Assembly (NCBI GenBank): GCA_019239965.1
Contig: JAFAZC010000084.1
Coordinates: forward strand, 1 to 45,313
Source: Kutzneria sp.
Lineage (GTDB): Bacteria; Actinomycetota; Actinomycetes; Mycobacteriales; Pseudonocardiaceae
Direction: 5' to 3'
Length of the DNA stretch: 45,313 bases
The position numbers were made by a program, and so were the translations under genes. Below are positions 17,729-26,509 of the stretch, piece by piece. How positions within the stretch are numbered: the stretch's first letter is position 1; the number at the start of each line of letters is the position of its first letter. The notes under the pieces were generated by a model. That model saw nothing but the letters and a program-made list of their open reading frames with translations. It ran no database searches and had not been told where the DNA came from.

Positions 17729-19516
17729 TCAGCCGGCCACGGAGAGCAGCTGGCCCAACGTGGCGTCGATGCCCTTGGCGCTTCGCAGCACGGAAAGGGT
17801 CCCTCCCGAAGCGCGCGCGATCGCACCGAGCTGGTCCCGATCGGGTCCGGTGCCGACAGCGATGATGCTGATCGGCACCGGCCGCGCGGGGTCGCGCAGG
17901 CGGTCGAGCTGGCCGCGGAGCTGGTCGGCGTTGGGCCCGCCGGCTTCGGCGCCGCCGACCACCACCACGATCCGGTTGTGCTTGCCGGCCTGATAGCCGT
18001 CCAGCACCGAGCGATACACGGCGAGCAGACTGTCGTCAAGCTGGGGGGCGCCGGCCGGAGCGAGCTGGCCGACCGCCGCGTGCAGCTGCTCGACGTGGTC
18101 GCCGACGGACGCGACCGGGGCCACCTGTCGGTAGTTCCTGTCGCCGTCGACCGCCCGCGCGAACGTCCACAGCCCCAGGGAACCGGACACGGTCCTGTCG
18201 ATCTGGCCGTTGAGCGCGTCCTTGACCCAGTCCAGCTGGCTTCGTCCGTCGCCACCGTCCTGGCCCATCGGGGCGGAGACGTCCACCAGCGCCGAGACCA
18301 CCAGGTCGCCCTCGACCGCCGCGGTCCAGCTGGCCGAGATCTGCTGGGTGGTGGTGGCGTCGGCGGGCACCAGCTGTTCGGTCGGCGCGGGCCACCGCAT
18401 GCCCGGTGCGGGCTTGGGGTGCTCGCCGCCGCCCTCGCCGCGCAGGCCGGCGGTCACCAGCAGTCTCTGCTGTTCGGGTCGGCGGAGGAAGTCCCGGAAC
18501 TGCTGCGCCGCGGTGCCCTGGATCGAATTGATCCAATCGCCGGCGAGAGTGACGAACGGAAAGTCCGCGCGCGGACTCGCACCGCCCATCGGAACCTCGT
18601 AGAGCGGATTGGCCGGTGCCGGTGCGCCGTCCTTGCCCACGTTGCGGCGGTAGAGGTCGACCTCGGTGACCGGGACCGCGCCGTAGCTCGCGGTGCCCAC
18701 GTCCGCCGCCTTGGACAGGCCGTCCATGGCGTCCTGAGGCGTGGCCGGCGCACCGCCCGCCCGCGATGACACCAGCTGGGTGATCAGGTTCTTCACCGGT
18801 TGTTCGGCGAGCATCGCCGTGGTGACCGGGCCGGTACCCTGCGCCGTCGCGCCGGCCAGCGCCGACTGGATCGCCATGGCACTGGCGGGGCTGGTGGCCG
18901 GGTCGGGCACCGCGAGACGGAACTTGCCCCACTGCGGTCGGCCATACCGGGACCAGCCTGCGGGCTCGGCACTCAGCGCGGGCAGATCGGTCCAACGCAG
19001 GAGGTTGCCCGCGGTGAGCGCGTCGTAGGCGGCGGACTGCGTCGCCAGCACCACCGGGCTGGTGGCCACGGAGATGCCGGCCGCGCCGATCAGATTGTTG
19101 TTCTGCGCCGAAAGCCGGTTGACCCACAGTGTCGAGTCGGGCAGCCACGCGTCCGGTCTCGGTCCCAGCCTGCCCTCGTCCCAGTTCTGCGTCAGGCCGG
19201 TCAGGACTGTCTCCGAATCGACAGACTGGACCTGCACCCGGACACAGTGGTCGTTGACGATCGGATGCTGCTTGGTCCAGTTCTCCGCGGCGGCGCGAAT
19301 CGGATCCGCGGCGCTCGGGGTGACCGCGATCCGTAGCGTGCTCTCGCCGGCTGGACAGCTGGTGAGCAGGGCGGCGGCCCGATGGTCGAGTACCGAGTCG
19401 ACCCACATCCAGCCCGTCCAGCCGAGGCCGGCGAGCACCGCGAGGGCGACGACCACGATGGGCCAGCGCGCGATGCCGCGACGCACCCTAGTCATCAGCG
19501 TGCGGTGGCGAGCCAT
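17729..19516 (-). CDS. Membrane-anchored binding-protein/VWA fusion
   Basis: The 595-residue product begins with a basic segment and a transmembrane helix at about 20-40 (WPIVVVALAVLAGLGW). The extracellular part opens as an extracellular-solute-binding protein (LRIAVTPSAADPIRAAAENW; RPDAWLPDSTLW) to about residue 390. It ends in a von Willebrand factor A-like domain from about 405, where the MIDAS is degenerate: DVSAPMG replaces DxSxS, and VVVVGGAE replaces the usual TDG-type motif. Substrate-binding plus VWA fusions occur in actinomycetes and are of unknown role. The start ATG is adjacent to a pair of tandem 21-base repeats. An internal ATG at 19495 is the alternative start. Confidence 0.75.
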   Translation of the reverse strand: MARHRTLMTRVRRGIARWPIVVVALAVLAGLGWTGWMWVDSVLDHRAAALLTSCPAGESTLRIAVTPSAADPIRAAAENWTKQHPIVNDHCVRVQVQSVDSETVLTGLTQNWDEGRLGPRPDAWLPDSTLWVNRLSAQNNNLIGAAGISVATSPVVLATQSAAYDALTAGNLLRWTDLPALSAEPAGWSRYGRPQWGKFRLAVPDPATSPASAMAIQSALAGATAQGTGPVTTAMLAEQPVKNLITQLVSSRAGGAPATPQDAMDGLSKAADVGTASYGAVPVTEVDLYRRNVGKDGAPAPANPLYEVPMGGASPRADFPFVTLAGDWINSIQGTAAQQFRDFLRRPEQQRLLVTAGLRGEGGGEHPKPAPGMRWPAPTEQLVPADATTTQQISASWTAAVEGDLVVSALVDVSAPMGQDGGDGRSQLDWVKDALNGQIDRTVSGSLGLWTFARAVDGDRNYRQVAPVASVGDHVEQLHAAVGQLAPAGAPQLDDSLLAVYRSVLDGYQAGKHNRIVVVVGGAEAGGPNADQLRGQLDRLRDPARPVPISIIAVGTGPDRDQLGAIARASGGTLSVLRSAKGIDATLGQLLSVAG

Positions 19517-19524
19517 CGTCTCTC

Positions 19525-19566
19525 ACCTGTCTCCCGCTGGTGGCTACCTGTCTCCCGCCAGTGGCG
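19525..19566. repeat. Tandem 21-base direct repeat, two copies
   Basis: Two adjacent 21-base units, 19525-19545 and 19546-19566, agree at 18 positions, sharing ACCTGTCTCCCGC at the start. The second overlaps a perfect palindrome (TCCCGCCA-G-TGGCGGGA, 19553-19569). They lie directly before the start of the VWA gene, inside its leader, on the minus strand. Confidence 0.8.
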
Positions 19567-19616
19567 GGAACGTAACCCATTGGACGTCATGGCCTGGTCA
19601 AGTCCTGGTCATCCGG

Positions 19617-20666
19617 TCACCGGCTCCGGCCGACATGTGTCCCGTCGCGAACCGTGCCGACATATTCCTCGACCAGATCCTCCAGCGCCACCACACCGAG
19701 CGATTCCCCGTGGGGGCCGATCGCCTCCGCCAGGTGACTCTGTGCCCGGCGCAGCGCGGAAATGGCGTCGTCGAGCCTGGTGTCGGAGGGCAGCCGCGGA
19801 AGGCCACGCAGCCGGGAGGGGGGCACCGGCGTCGCGGGGGCGTCGGCCGCGTGATCGAGTACGTCCTTCACGTGCAGATAGCCGACCAGTCCCGTCTCGG
19901 GTGAGCGCAGCGGGAAGCGGGAGAACCCGGTGCTGGCCACCGCCGTCTCCACGTCGTGGACGGTTGGTTCGGCGGGCAGCGTCGTCAGACGGTCCAGCGG
20001 CACGAGCACGTCGGCGACCGTGCGCGCGGTCGAGGACAGCATCTTGGTTAGCCGCCGGTGCTCGGAGTCCTCGATCAGGCCTTCCTGGCGGGACTCGCCG
20101 AGCAGCGACGCCAGTTCGTCTGGTGTGTAGGCACCTTCGAGCTCGTCTTTGGGGCGAACCCGCATCAGCCTGAGCGTGCCGGTCGACACGACGGTGAGCG
20201 CGGTGAGCAGCGGGCGCGCCAGCCGGCAGAACGCGACATGCGCGGGCACCAGCCACACCGCGGCCCGTTCCGGGCCGACGAGGGCGAGGTTCTTGGGCAC
20301 CATCTCACCGATCACGGTGTGCAGGAACGAGACGACGATGAGCGCGACGGCGAACGCGACGCCGTGCACCAGCGCGTCGGGCAGTCGCAGCGGCGTGAGT
20401 GGCCGTTCCAGCAATCCGGCGACGACCGGTTCGGATAGCGCTCCCAGCGCGAGCGAGCACAGCGTCACCCCGAGTTGTGCGCCGGCGATGAGCAGTGGGA
20501 GTCGCCGCCCGGCGCGCAGCACCACCCTCGCCCTTGTCATCCCCGATCGGGCCATCGTCTCCAACCGGTCCCTGCGGGCGGTGATGATGGCGAACTCGGC
20601 GCCGACGAAGAAGCCGTTGCACAGCACCAGGAGGAGGGTGAGCAGAATCATCAGTGTCTGGCTCAC
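19617..20666 (-). CDS. CNNM/HlyC-CorC-type membrane protein, short form
   Basis: A 349-residue membrane protein of the DUF21 (CNNM/CorC-HlyC) family. The N-terminal DUF21 domain has the opening MILLTLLLVLCNGFFVGAEF helix, a central VSFLHTVIGEMVPKNLALV segment and GADALxxxx-type helices to about residue 150; a CBS pair follows (about 200-320). Unlike the neighbour it lacks the C-terminal CorC_HlyC domain. Proteins of this family are linked to Mg or Co homeostasis, but the direction of transport is disputed. It starts with GTG overlapping the stop of the preceding gene by four bases, so the two are translated together and may form a heteromer. Confidence 0.88.
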   Translation of the reverse strand: MSQTLMILLTLLLVLCNGFFVGAEFAIITARRDRLETMARSGMTRARVVLRAGRRLPLLIAGAQLGVTLCSLALGALSEPVVAGLLERPLTPLRLPDALVHGVAFAVALIVVSFLHTVIGEMVPKNLALVGPERAAVWLVPAHVAFCRLARPLLTALTVVSTGTLRLMRVRPKDELEGAYTPDELASLLGESRQEGLIEDSEHRRLTKMLSSTARTVADVLVPLDRLTTLPAEPTVHDVETAVASTGFSRFPLRSPETGLVGYLHVKDVLDHAADAPATPVPPSRLRGLPRLPSDTRLDDAISALRRAQSHLAEAIGPHGESLGVVALEDLVEEYVGTVRDGTHVGRSR

Positions 20667-22024
20667 GACTGCTCCCCGCCTGGGCGAGCGAGCTCGGTCA
20701 CCTCGGCCGCGTCCGTGCTCCTCGCCAACCGCAACTCGGCGATCCGGTGACGGTCCATGGCCATCACCGTGATCCGCCAGTCATCCACCTCGACCTCGTC
20801 GCCGACCTCGGGAATGCGGCCCAGCCTCGCCAGCACCATGCCGGCCAACGTCTCGTAGTCGCCGTCGGGCATCCGGAAGCCGGTCGCCTCAACCACCTCG
20901 TCCTCCCGCAACAGGCCGGACAGCATCCAGCTGGTGGTGCCGAGGGCGCGCACCGGGGCGGCCTCCCGGCGGTCGTGCTCGTCGCGGACGTCACCGACGA
21001 TCTCCTCGATGAGGTCCTCCAGGGTGACAAGGCCGGCGGTGCCGCCGTACTCGTCCACCACGATCGAGATCTGCAGTCCCGAGCCGCGCAGCCGGTCGAG
21101 CAGCGCGTCGGCCTCGAGACTTTCCGGCACTGTCTGCACCGGCCGGCTCAGCGCGGACACCCTGGTGGTGGCTCGCTGCGCGACCGGAACACCGAAGGAC
21201 TGCTTGACGTGCACCACCCCGCGCACATCGTCGAGGTCTCCGTCGTGCACCAGGAACCGGGAGAACCCGGTCCGCCAGGCGGCGTCGATCAGGTCCAGCA
21301 CGGTCGCGTCGCTGCGCAGCGCCTCGATACGCACTCTCGGAGTCATCAGCTCGCCCGCGGTCAACTCGCCGAACCGCAACGAGCGGTCCAGCAGGGTCGC
21401 CGTGCTCTTGTCCAGCGTGCCGTGCTCGGCGCTGGACCGCACCAGCGAACCGAGTTCCCGCGGTGAGCGGGCCGACCTCAGCTCCTCGGCGGGGCGAACG
21501 CCGAACCGGCGCACGATCCAGTTGGCGGTGCCGTTGAGGCCGCGGATCAGCCACCCGAAGGCCTTGGTGAACCGGTACTGCACCCCGGCGACGGCGCGTG
21601 CGGTAGCCAGTGGCCTGGCGATGGCCAGGTTCTTGGGCACCAGTTCGCCGAACACCATCGACAGCGAGGTGGCCAGCAGCAGGGCGAGCACGGCCGCCAC
21701 CGGATCGGCGACCCCCGCGGGAAGGCCGGTGGCGGTCAACGGGCGGGTGAGGAGCCCGGAGATGGCCGGTTCGGCGAGGTAGCCGGTCACCAGCGTGGTC
21801 AGGGTGATGCCGACCTGGGCTCCGGAAAGCTGGTAGGACAGCGACCGGTGGGCGCGGGCGACCCGACGTGCCCGGGTGTCGCCGACCTGGGCGAGATGCG
21901 TGTCGACCTGGCTTCGCTCCAGCGTGGTCAGGGCGTATTCGGCGGCCACGAACAGCGCCGTCGTCAGGGTGAGGGCCACCACGACCAGCAGGGTGGCGAC
22001 CTCGATCAGGGGGCCGGTCATCAC
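20663..22024 (-). CDS. CNNM/HlyC-CorC-type membrane protein, full form
   Basis: A 453-residue member of the same family. The DUF21 domain starts with LIEVATLLVVVALTLTTALF and holds GELVPKNLAIA near residue 125. CBS repeats follow (about 205-330; LMTPRVRIEAL in the first), and a CorC_HlyC transporter-associated domain closes the protein (about 350-440). Start GTG 22024 is adjacent to ATG 22021 and GGAG lies about eight bases away. In mycobacteria a similar pair, Rv1841c/Rv1842c, sits beside guaB1; that neighbour is not seen here. Confidence 0.88.
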   Translation of the reverse strand: MMTGPLIEVATLLVVVALTLTTALFVAAEYALTTLERSQVDTHLAQVGDTRARRVARAHRSLSYQLSGAQVGITLTTLVTGYLAEPAISGLLTRPLTATGLPAGVADPVAAVLALLLATSLSMVFGELVPKNLAIARPLATARAVAGVQYRFTKAFGWLIRGLNGTANWIVRRFGVRPAEELRSARSPRELGSLVRSSAEHGTLDKSTATLLDRSLRFGELTAGELMTPRVRIEALRSDATVLDLIDAAWRTGFSRFLVHDGDLDDVRGVVHVKQSFGVPVAQRATTRVSALSRPVQTVPESLEADALLDRLRGSGLQISIVVDEYGGTAGLVTLEDLIEEIVGDVRDEHDRREAAPVRALGTTSWMLSGLLREDEVVEATGFRMPDGDYETLAGMVLARLGRIPEVGDEVEVDDWRITVMAMDRHRIAELRLARSTDAAEVTELARPGGEQS

Positions 22025-22585
22025 TGTGCTCCGGCGAGCCAGGAGGCCAGGGTGGGATGGTAGCCGGGGCTTTCCCCCGGCTCAGTACTCCGACCGGGGG
22101 ACCGCGCGTCAGGCACGGAAGGTGTCACTCCTCAAACAGGATGTCGCAGATGAACGCCCTCAGTGTAGGGGGACGGCACGCCCTCCTGCTCGCCACGTCG
22201 GCGGTGAGCCGCGCGCCTTGTGACCGGCCGGCGGCGGCTGCCAGACCGCGTTGCCCGGGCGGGCAACGCGGCCAGGTCGTGTCCTGCCCATCACGTGGGG
22301 GTGACGGTTCGGCGGTTCAGGTTGTGCTGCTCGCCTGGCTTCGCAGCCGCGTCTCGGTGGCCGGTCCTGCGGGACGGGCTGGACGCCGTCGTCACCGTGA
22401 CCGATCACGAGGCCGGGACCGCGGTCGACAGTCTCGCCGGTGCCGCGGTCAACGCCGGCCCGTCCGGCGCCCGGCCCTTGCCGGGGCACGGGCCGCGCTG
22501 GTCGACCATGACGCGGCTCGGCGGCGCGCCGACCTTGCCGCCACCGCCGGCGCGGTCGTGGTGTGCGTCTGCACGGAGGAGTCGC
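22025..22585. other. 561-base region without an intact gene
   Basis: No complete gene is evident. Toward the left it holds hairpins near the start of the CNNM gene: a GCCGGGG/CCCCGGC stem about 40 bases upstream of that start. In the middle it has a perfect 11-bp stem (22246-22271). To the right, two short in-frame stretches with good codon use suggest a decayed gene (see the pseudogene entry). I saw no Mg-sensing riboswitch consensus. Confidence 0.45.
22246..22271. terminator. Perfect 11-bp GC-rich hairpin
   Basis: CCGCGTTGCCC (22246-22256), loop GGGC, GGGCAACGCGG (22261-22271). It could end transcription of the leftward VOC-oxidoreductase operon before the CNNM genes. No U-run is present. 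Confidence 0.55.
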
Positions 22586-22599
22586 TCAGCAGCCGCTGA
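22368..22599 (+). pseudogene. Possible decayed gene with a frameshift
   Basis: Two stretches read like real coding sequence but lie in different frames: roughly 22368-22465 encodes RDGLDAVVTVTDHEAGT and onward to AGPSGA. From about 22467 to the TGA at 22599, another frame encodes RAALVDHDAARRRADLAATA (with AVVVCVCTEESL near the end). Third positions are almost all G or C in each. A single indel near 22466 would join them. I do not recognise a family. It overlaps the end of the oxidoreductase by 14 bases. Ordinary GC-rich coding-like noise is an alternative. Confidence 0.3.
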
Positions 22600-23500
22600 G
22601 CTCGGCGAACAGCTCCACCTGCCGGAACCAGTCGCCGCCGGCGAAGCTGACCACGACTTCGTCCGCCCCCGCCGCCGCGTGGGCGGCCAGCCGCTCGGCT
22701 GCCTCAGCGGGACCACCGGTGATCGGAATCTCCGCCGCCCTGTCGACGGGCAGGTTGTATCCGCTTGCGAGGCTGGCCACCACGGCCGTCCGGTTCGGTG
22801 CCTGGGTGCCGAGTGAGGCGAGCACCCAGGTGGTGATGCTTGGCACCGGGCGGCCCCGCTCGGCGGCGCCCTGGCGCAGGATCGCGGCGACCCCCGCGAC
22901 GGCCTCCGGTGTCGTCATCGAGGGAAACCATCCGTCGCCGTACTGCAGGGTGCGGCGGATAGCGACCCGGCCGGCGCCTCCGATGAGCACCGGCGGCATG
23001 TCGGCCCCGGGGGACAGCCTGACCATCGGTGTGCCCGGCAGGTGCCGCAGCCGGGTTGGCGTCCCGCGGACGAGTCCGGGCAGCACGGCGAGGCAGTCGT
23101 CGGTGAGCCGGCCCCGCTCAGCCTGCGGCACCCCGACCGCCTGCCAGGAGGACACCCCGTGCGGGGTCCCTCCAGAACCGACCCCGAGCACCAGCCGGCC
23201 GCCGGAGAGCCGCTGCAGGGTGGCGATTTGCTTGGCGACGGCGGCCACCGGGCGCAGCGGCAGGATCAGCACGCCGAAGCCGATCCGCGGTCGCCGGGTG
23301 ACCGCGGCAGCCGTGGTCAGCGCCACCATGGCGTCCAGCATGGGCGCGCCGGATCCCAGCACGATCTGGTCGCCCGCCCACACCGAGTCGATGCCGTGTT
23401 CCTCCGCGTGCCTGGCACAGGCGGCGATGTCGCCGAGCTGGCCGTCCGGCCCGCGCCCGACGGTGGGCAGAAAGACCCCGATCCGCGTCCTGGGGGTCAC
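22586..23500 (-). CDS. LLM-class (F420-dependent type) oxidoreductase
   Basis: A 304-residue TIM-barrel of the bacterial-luciferase-like monooxygenase class. Visible are TRIGVFLPTVG at the start, EHGIDSVWAGDQIV, the LPLRPVAAVAKQIATLQRLS segment and the GVGSGGTPHGVSSW loop, all typical of actinobacterial F420-dependent members. Substrate is unknown. GTG at 23500 is chosen because its GTGA overlaps the TGA of the upstream VOC gene by four bases, indicating translational coupling; in-frame extension to 23587 would run through that gene. Together the pair probably acts on one compound, which is inference. Confidence 0.87.
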   Translation of the reverse strand: MTPRTRIGVFLPTVGRGPDGQLGDIAACARHAEEHGIDSVWAGDQIVLGSGAPMLDAMVALTTAAAVTRRPRIGFGVLILPLRPVAAVAKQIATLQRLSGGRLVLGVGSGGTPHGVSSWQAVGVPQAERGRLTDDCLAVLPGLVRGTPTRLRHLPGTPMVRLSPGADMPPVLIGGAGRVAIRRTLQYGDGWFPSMTTPEAVAGVAAILRQGAAERGRPVPSITTWVLASLGTQAPNRTAVVASLASGYNLPVDRAAEIPITGGPAEAAERLAAHAAAGADEVVVSFAGGDWFRQVELFAELSGC

Positions 23501-23847
23501 CGGTGCTGGGCGGCGACGGGATGCCGGGGCTCGTACAGGCCCAGTTCGGCTCCTCCTGGCAGGGCGAGCGCGGTGAGCAGGCCCCATCCCTGGTCACTGA
23601 CCGGCTTGGTGAACTCCACCCCCTTGGCGGTGAGTTCCGCGACCGTCGACTCGATGTCGTCGCACATCAGGTAGAGCTCGCAGGCGGGCTTCTCGGCGGG
23701 ATGCACGGCCAGTTCGGCCGGCGGCATGGCAAAGATCAGCCACCCGTCGCCCGCGTCGACGTGGGAGAACCCCAGCACGTCACGCAGGAAGGCCCGAACC
23801 TCGTCGGCATGTGTGCCGTACATGATCGCGTGCAGACCGGTGATCAC
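23497..23847 (-). CDS. VOC-family (glyoxalase/bleomycin-resistance-like) protein
   Basis: A 116-residue VOC-fold protein: first beta-alpha unit GLHAIMYGTHADEVRAFLRDVLG, then ELAVHP and a second unit beginning ELYLMCDD with TVAELTAKGVEFTKPV, ending in ELGLYEP. A histidine at 49 and glutamate at about 106 may serve as metal ligands of one paired-module site. GTG 23847 is preceded by GGAGGG nine bases away, supporting the start. It is first in a two-gene operon with the LLM oxidoreductase. Its promoter region holds an 18-base inverted repeat shared with the helicase. A dioxygenase, isomerase or binding function is possible. Confidence 0.83.
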   Translation of the reverse strand: MITGLHAIMYGTHADEVRAFLRDVLGFSHVDAGDGWLIFAMPPAELAVHPAEKPACELYLMCDDIESTVAELTAKGVEFTKPVSDQGWGLLTALALPGGAELGLYEPRHPVAAQHR

Positions 23848-23901
23848 TGCTCGTGTCCCTCCTCGGTGGTTTCGCGGCAACGGGATCGGCCGCGAGCAAT
23901 G

Positions 23902-23919
23902 TTTAGCATGTTCGCTAAA
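23902..23919. promoter_or_regulatory. Inverted repeat upstream of the VOC gene
   Basis: TTTAGC (23902-23907) and GCTAAA (23914-23919) form a perfect 6-bp inverted repeat across ATGTTC, in the gap between the divergent VOC and helicase genes. It is AT-rich in a GC-rich setting, as expected for a promoter-overlapping operator. The regulator is not identified. Confidence 0.5.
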
Positions 23920-23995
23920 TGACGGCAAGCCGCGCCGGCCCGGCCCACCCCTGCCGCGCACCTGGTCACCGGCACAGGGCACGATCAGCGCCATC

Positions 23996-26509
23996 ATGAC
24001 GCTCACGGACCTGCTGCCGGCGACCCCCGACCCCGACGCCCTGTTCGACGCCTTCTCCGCCTGGGCGGACGAGCGGGGGCTGCCGCTGTATCCGCACCAA
24101 CAGGACGCCCTCATCGAGGTGGTTTCGGGAGCCAACGTCATCCTGAGCACACCGACCGGGTCGGGAAAGAGCCTTGTCGCGACCGGAGCGCACTTCACGG
24201 CTCTCGCGGCAGGGGGGCGAAGCTACTACACCGCCCCGATCAAGGCCCTGGTCTCGGAGAAGTTCTTCGCCCTGTGCGAGACCTTCGGCGCGGACAAGGT
24301 CGGCATGCTGACCGGTGACGCCAGCGTCAACGAGACCGCGCCAATCATCTGCTGCACCGCGGAGATCCTGGCCAACATCGCGCTGCGCGAGGGTGCCGAC
24401 GCCGACGTCGGCCATGTCATCATGGACGAGTTCCATTTCTACTCCGAGCCCGACCGCGGCTGGGCCTGGCAGGTGCCGCTGCTCGAACTGCCCAGGGCGC
24501 AATTCCTGCTGATGTCGGCGACTCTCGGTGACGTCAGCCGGTTCTCCGACGATCTCACCCGCCGCACGGGCCGTCCCACGGCGGTGATCCACAACGCCGA
24601 GCGGCCCGTGCCGCTGCGCTTCAGCTACGTGCTCACCCCGCTGCACGAGACCCTGGAGGAACTGCTCTACACCAAGCAGGCCCCGGTCTATGTCGTGCAC
24701 TTCACCCAGGCGGCCGCCATCGAGCGCGCGCAGGCGCTGATGAGCATCAACGTCTGCACACGCGCGGAGAAGGACGCGATCGCCGAGATGATCGGCCGGT
24801 TCAGGTTCAGCTCCGGCTTCGGCAAGACCCTCTCCAGGCTGGTGCGCCACGGCATCGGCGTGCACCACGCCGGAATGCTGCCGAAGTACCGGCGGCTGGT
24901 GGAGCGGCTCGCACAGGCCGGCCTCCTCAAGATCATCTGTGGCACCGACACCCTCGGCGTCGGTATCAACGTGCCCATCCGCACGGTGCTGTTCACCGCA
25001 CTGAGCAAGTACGACGGGGTGCGTACCCGCCATCTCAAGGCCCGCGAGTTCCACCAGATCGCCGGACGTGCCGGTCGGGCCGGCTACGACACCGTCGGCA
25101 CGGTCGTCGTCCAGGCGCCCGAACACACCATTGAGAACGAAAGGGCACTGGCCAAGGCGGGTGACGATCCGAAGAAGCGGCGCAAAGTGGTGCGCCGCAA
25201 GCCTCCGGAGGGGTTCGTGTCCTGGGGCGAGCCGACCTTCCAGCGTCTGGTCGAGGCCGAACCCGAACCACTGACCTCTAGTTTCACCGTCAGCCACTCG
25301 ATGGTGCTCAACGTGATCGGCAGACCCGGTGACGCCTTCGCCGCCATGCGCCACCTGCTCGAGGACAACCACGAGGAACGCCGGTCGCAGATCCGCCTGA
25401 TCCGCAGGGCCATCGCGATCTACCGGGCCCTGCTCGCCGCCGGTGTCGTGCAGCGGCTGGACACCGCGGACGAGACCGGCCGCACCCTGCGGGTCACCGT
25501 GGACCTGCAGCTGGACTTCGCGCTCAACCAGCCGCTCTCGCCCTTCGCGCTGGCCGCCATCGAGCTGCTCGACCGGACTGATCCCGGCTATCCGCTCGAC
25601 GTGCTCTCCGTGATCGAGTCGACACTGGACGATCCACGCCAGGTGCTGTCCGCGCAGGAACACAAGGCACGCGGCGAGGCGATCGGCGCGATGAAGGCCG
25701 AGGGCATCGAGTACGAGGAGCGGATGGCGCTGCTCGACGAGGTGACCTACCCCAAGCCCCTCGCCGACCTGCTCGGCGCCGCCTACGAGATGTACCGGCG
25801 TGGCCATCCCTGGGTTGCCGACCACCGTCTTTCACCCAAGTCGGTGGTCCGGGACATGTACGAGCGGGCCATGACCTTCGGCGAGTACGTGCGGTACTAC
25901 GCGCTCGCCCGCTCCGAAGGCCTCGTCCTGCGCTACCTGGCCGACGCGTTCAAGGCGTTGCGCCAGACCGTTCCCGACGAAGCCAAGACCGAGGACGTCG
26001 TCGATCTGACCGAATGGCTGGGTGAACTGGTCCGCCAGGTCGACTCCAGCCTCATCGACGAGTGGGAGAAACTGGCCAACCCCGCTGCCGATACCGGCGC
26101 GGCGACCGATGACCGGCCGCCCGCGGTCACCGGTAACACAAGGGCTTTCCGGGTGCTGGTGCGCAACGCGCTGTTCCGACGCGTCGAGCTCGCCGCGCGT
26201 CATGACTACGAAGGGCTGGCAGAGCTCGACGCGGACGCCGGTTGGGACGCGGTCGCCTGGCAGCAGGCGCTCGCGCCCTACTTCGCGGAGTACGGCTCGA
26301 TCGGAACCGGTCCGGACGCGCGCGGCCCGGCGCTGCCGATGATCACCACGGAACCGGATCGCTGGCTGGTACGCCAGGTCTTCGACGACCCCCACGGCGA
26401 CCGGGATTGGGGCATCAGCGCCAAGGTGGACCTCGGTGAGTCCGACGAGTCGGGCGTCGCCGCGATCACGGTCACCGATGTCGGCCCGCTGACGGGCGAT
26501 CCGCGGTAG
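23996..26509 (+). CDS. Ski2/Mtr4-like superfamily II helicase with DUF3516-like tail
   Basis: An 837-residue DExH helicase. Motifs in order: Q-like YPHQQDAL, Walker A TPTGSGKS (52-59), PIKAL (81-85), the DEFH box (144-147), SAT motif (about 174), TDTLGVGINVPI (about 322), and motif VI QIAGRAGRAG (about 352). After about residue 410 it carries the long helical region that I know as the DUF3516 tail in actinobacterial helicases. It is related to eukaryotic Ski2/Mtr4, so an RNA-remodelling role is plausible. ATG 23996 has only a weak AGGG upstream; an ORF extension to 23726 is not conserved-looking. No exosome or nuclease gene is adjacent. Confidence 0.9.
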   Translation: MTLTDLLPATPDPDALFDAFSAWADERGLPLYPHQQDALIEVVSGANVILSTPTGSGKSLVATGAHFTALAAGGRSYYTAPIKALVSEKFFALCETFGADKVGMLTGDASVNETAPIICCTAEILANIALREGADADVGHVIMDEFHFYSEPDRGWAWQVPLLELPRAQFLLMSATLGDVSRFSDDLTRRTGRPTAVIHNAERPVPLRFSYVLTPLHETLEELLYTKQAPVYVVHFTQAAAIERAQALMSINVCTRAEKDAIAEMIGRFRFSSGFGKTLSRLVRHGIGVHHAGMLPKYRRLVERLAQAGLLKIICGTDTLGVGINVPIRTVLFTALSKYDGVRTRHLKAREFHQIAGRAGRAGYDTVGTVVVQAPEHTIENERALAKAGDDPKKRRKVVRRKPPEGFVSWGEPTFQRLVEAEPEPLTSSFTVSHSMVLNVIGRPGDAFAAMRHLLEDNHEERRSQIRLIRRAIAIYRALLAAGVVQRLDTADETGRTLRVTVDLQLDFALNQPLSPFALAAIELLDRTDPGYPLDVLSVIESTLDDPRQVLSAQEHKARGEAIGAMKAEGIEYEERMALLDEVTYPKPLADLLGAAYEMYRRGHPWVADHRLSPKSVVRDMYERAMTFGEYVRYYALARSEGLVLRYLADAFKALRQTVPDEAKTEDVVDLTEWLGELVRQVDSSLIDEWEKLANPAADTGAATDDRPPAVTGNTRAFRVLVRNALFRRVELAARHDYEGLAELDADAGWDAVAWQQALAPYFAEYGSIGTGPDARGPALPMITTEPDRWLVRQVFDDPHGDRDWGISAKVDLGESDESGVAAITVTDVGPLTGDPR

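Noticed and set aside
16214..18769. 851-residue plus-strand open frame
   Set aside because: It overlaps the end of bkdC and runs antisense to the esterase and VWA genes, with low-complexity Arg/Gly-rich sequence and no domain.
22025..22245. Mg-sensing (M-box) riboswitch upstream of the CNNM genes
   Set aside because: Hairpins exist but no M-box consensus segment was recognised.
23966..25825. 619-residue minus-strand frame opposite the helicase
   Set aside because: The helicase motifs are on the plus strand and unambiguous.
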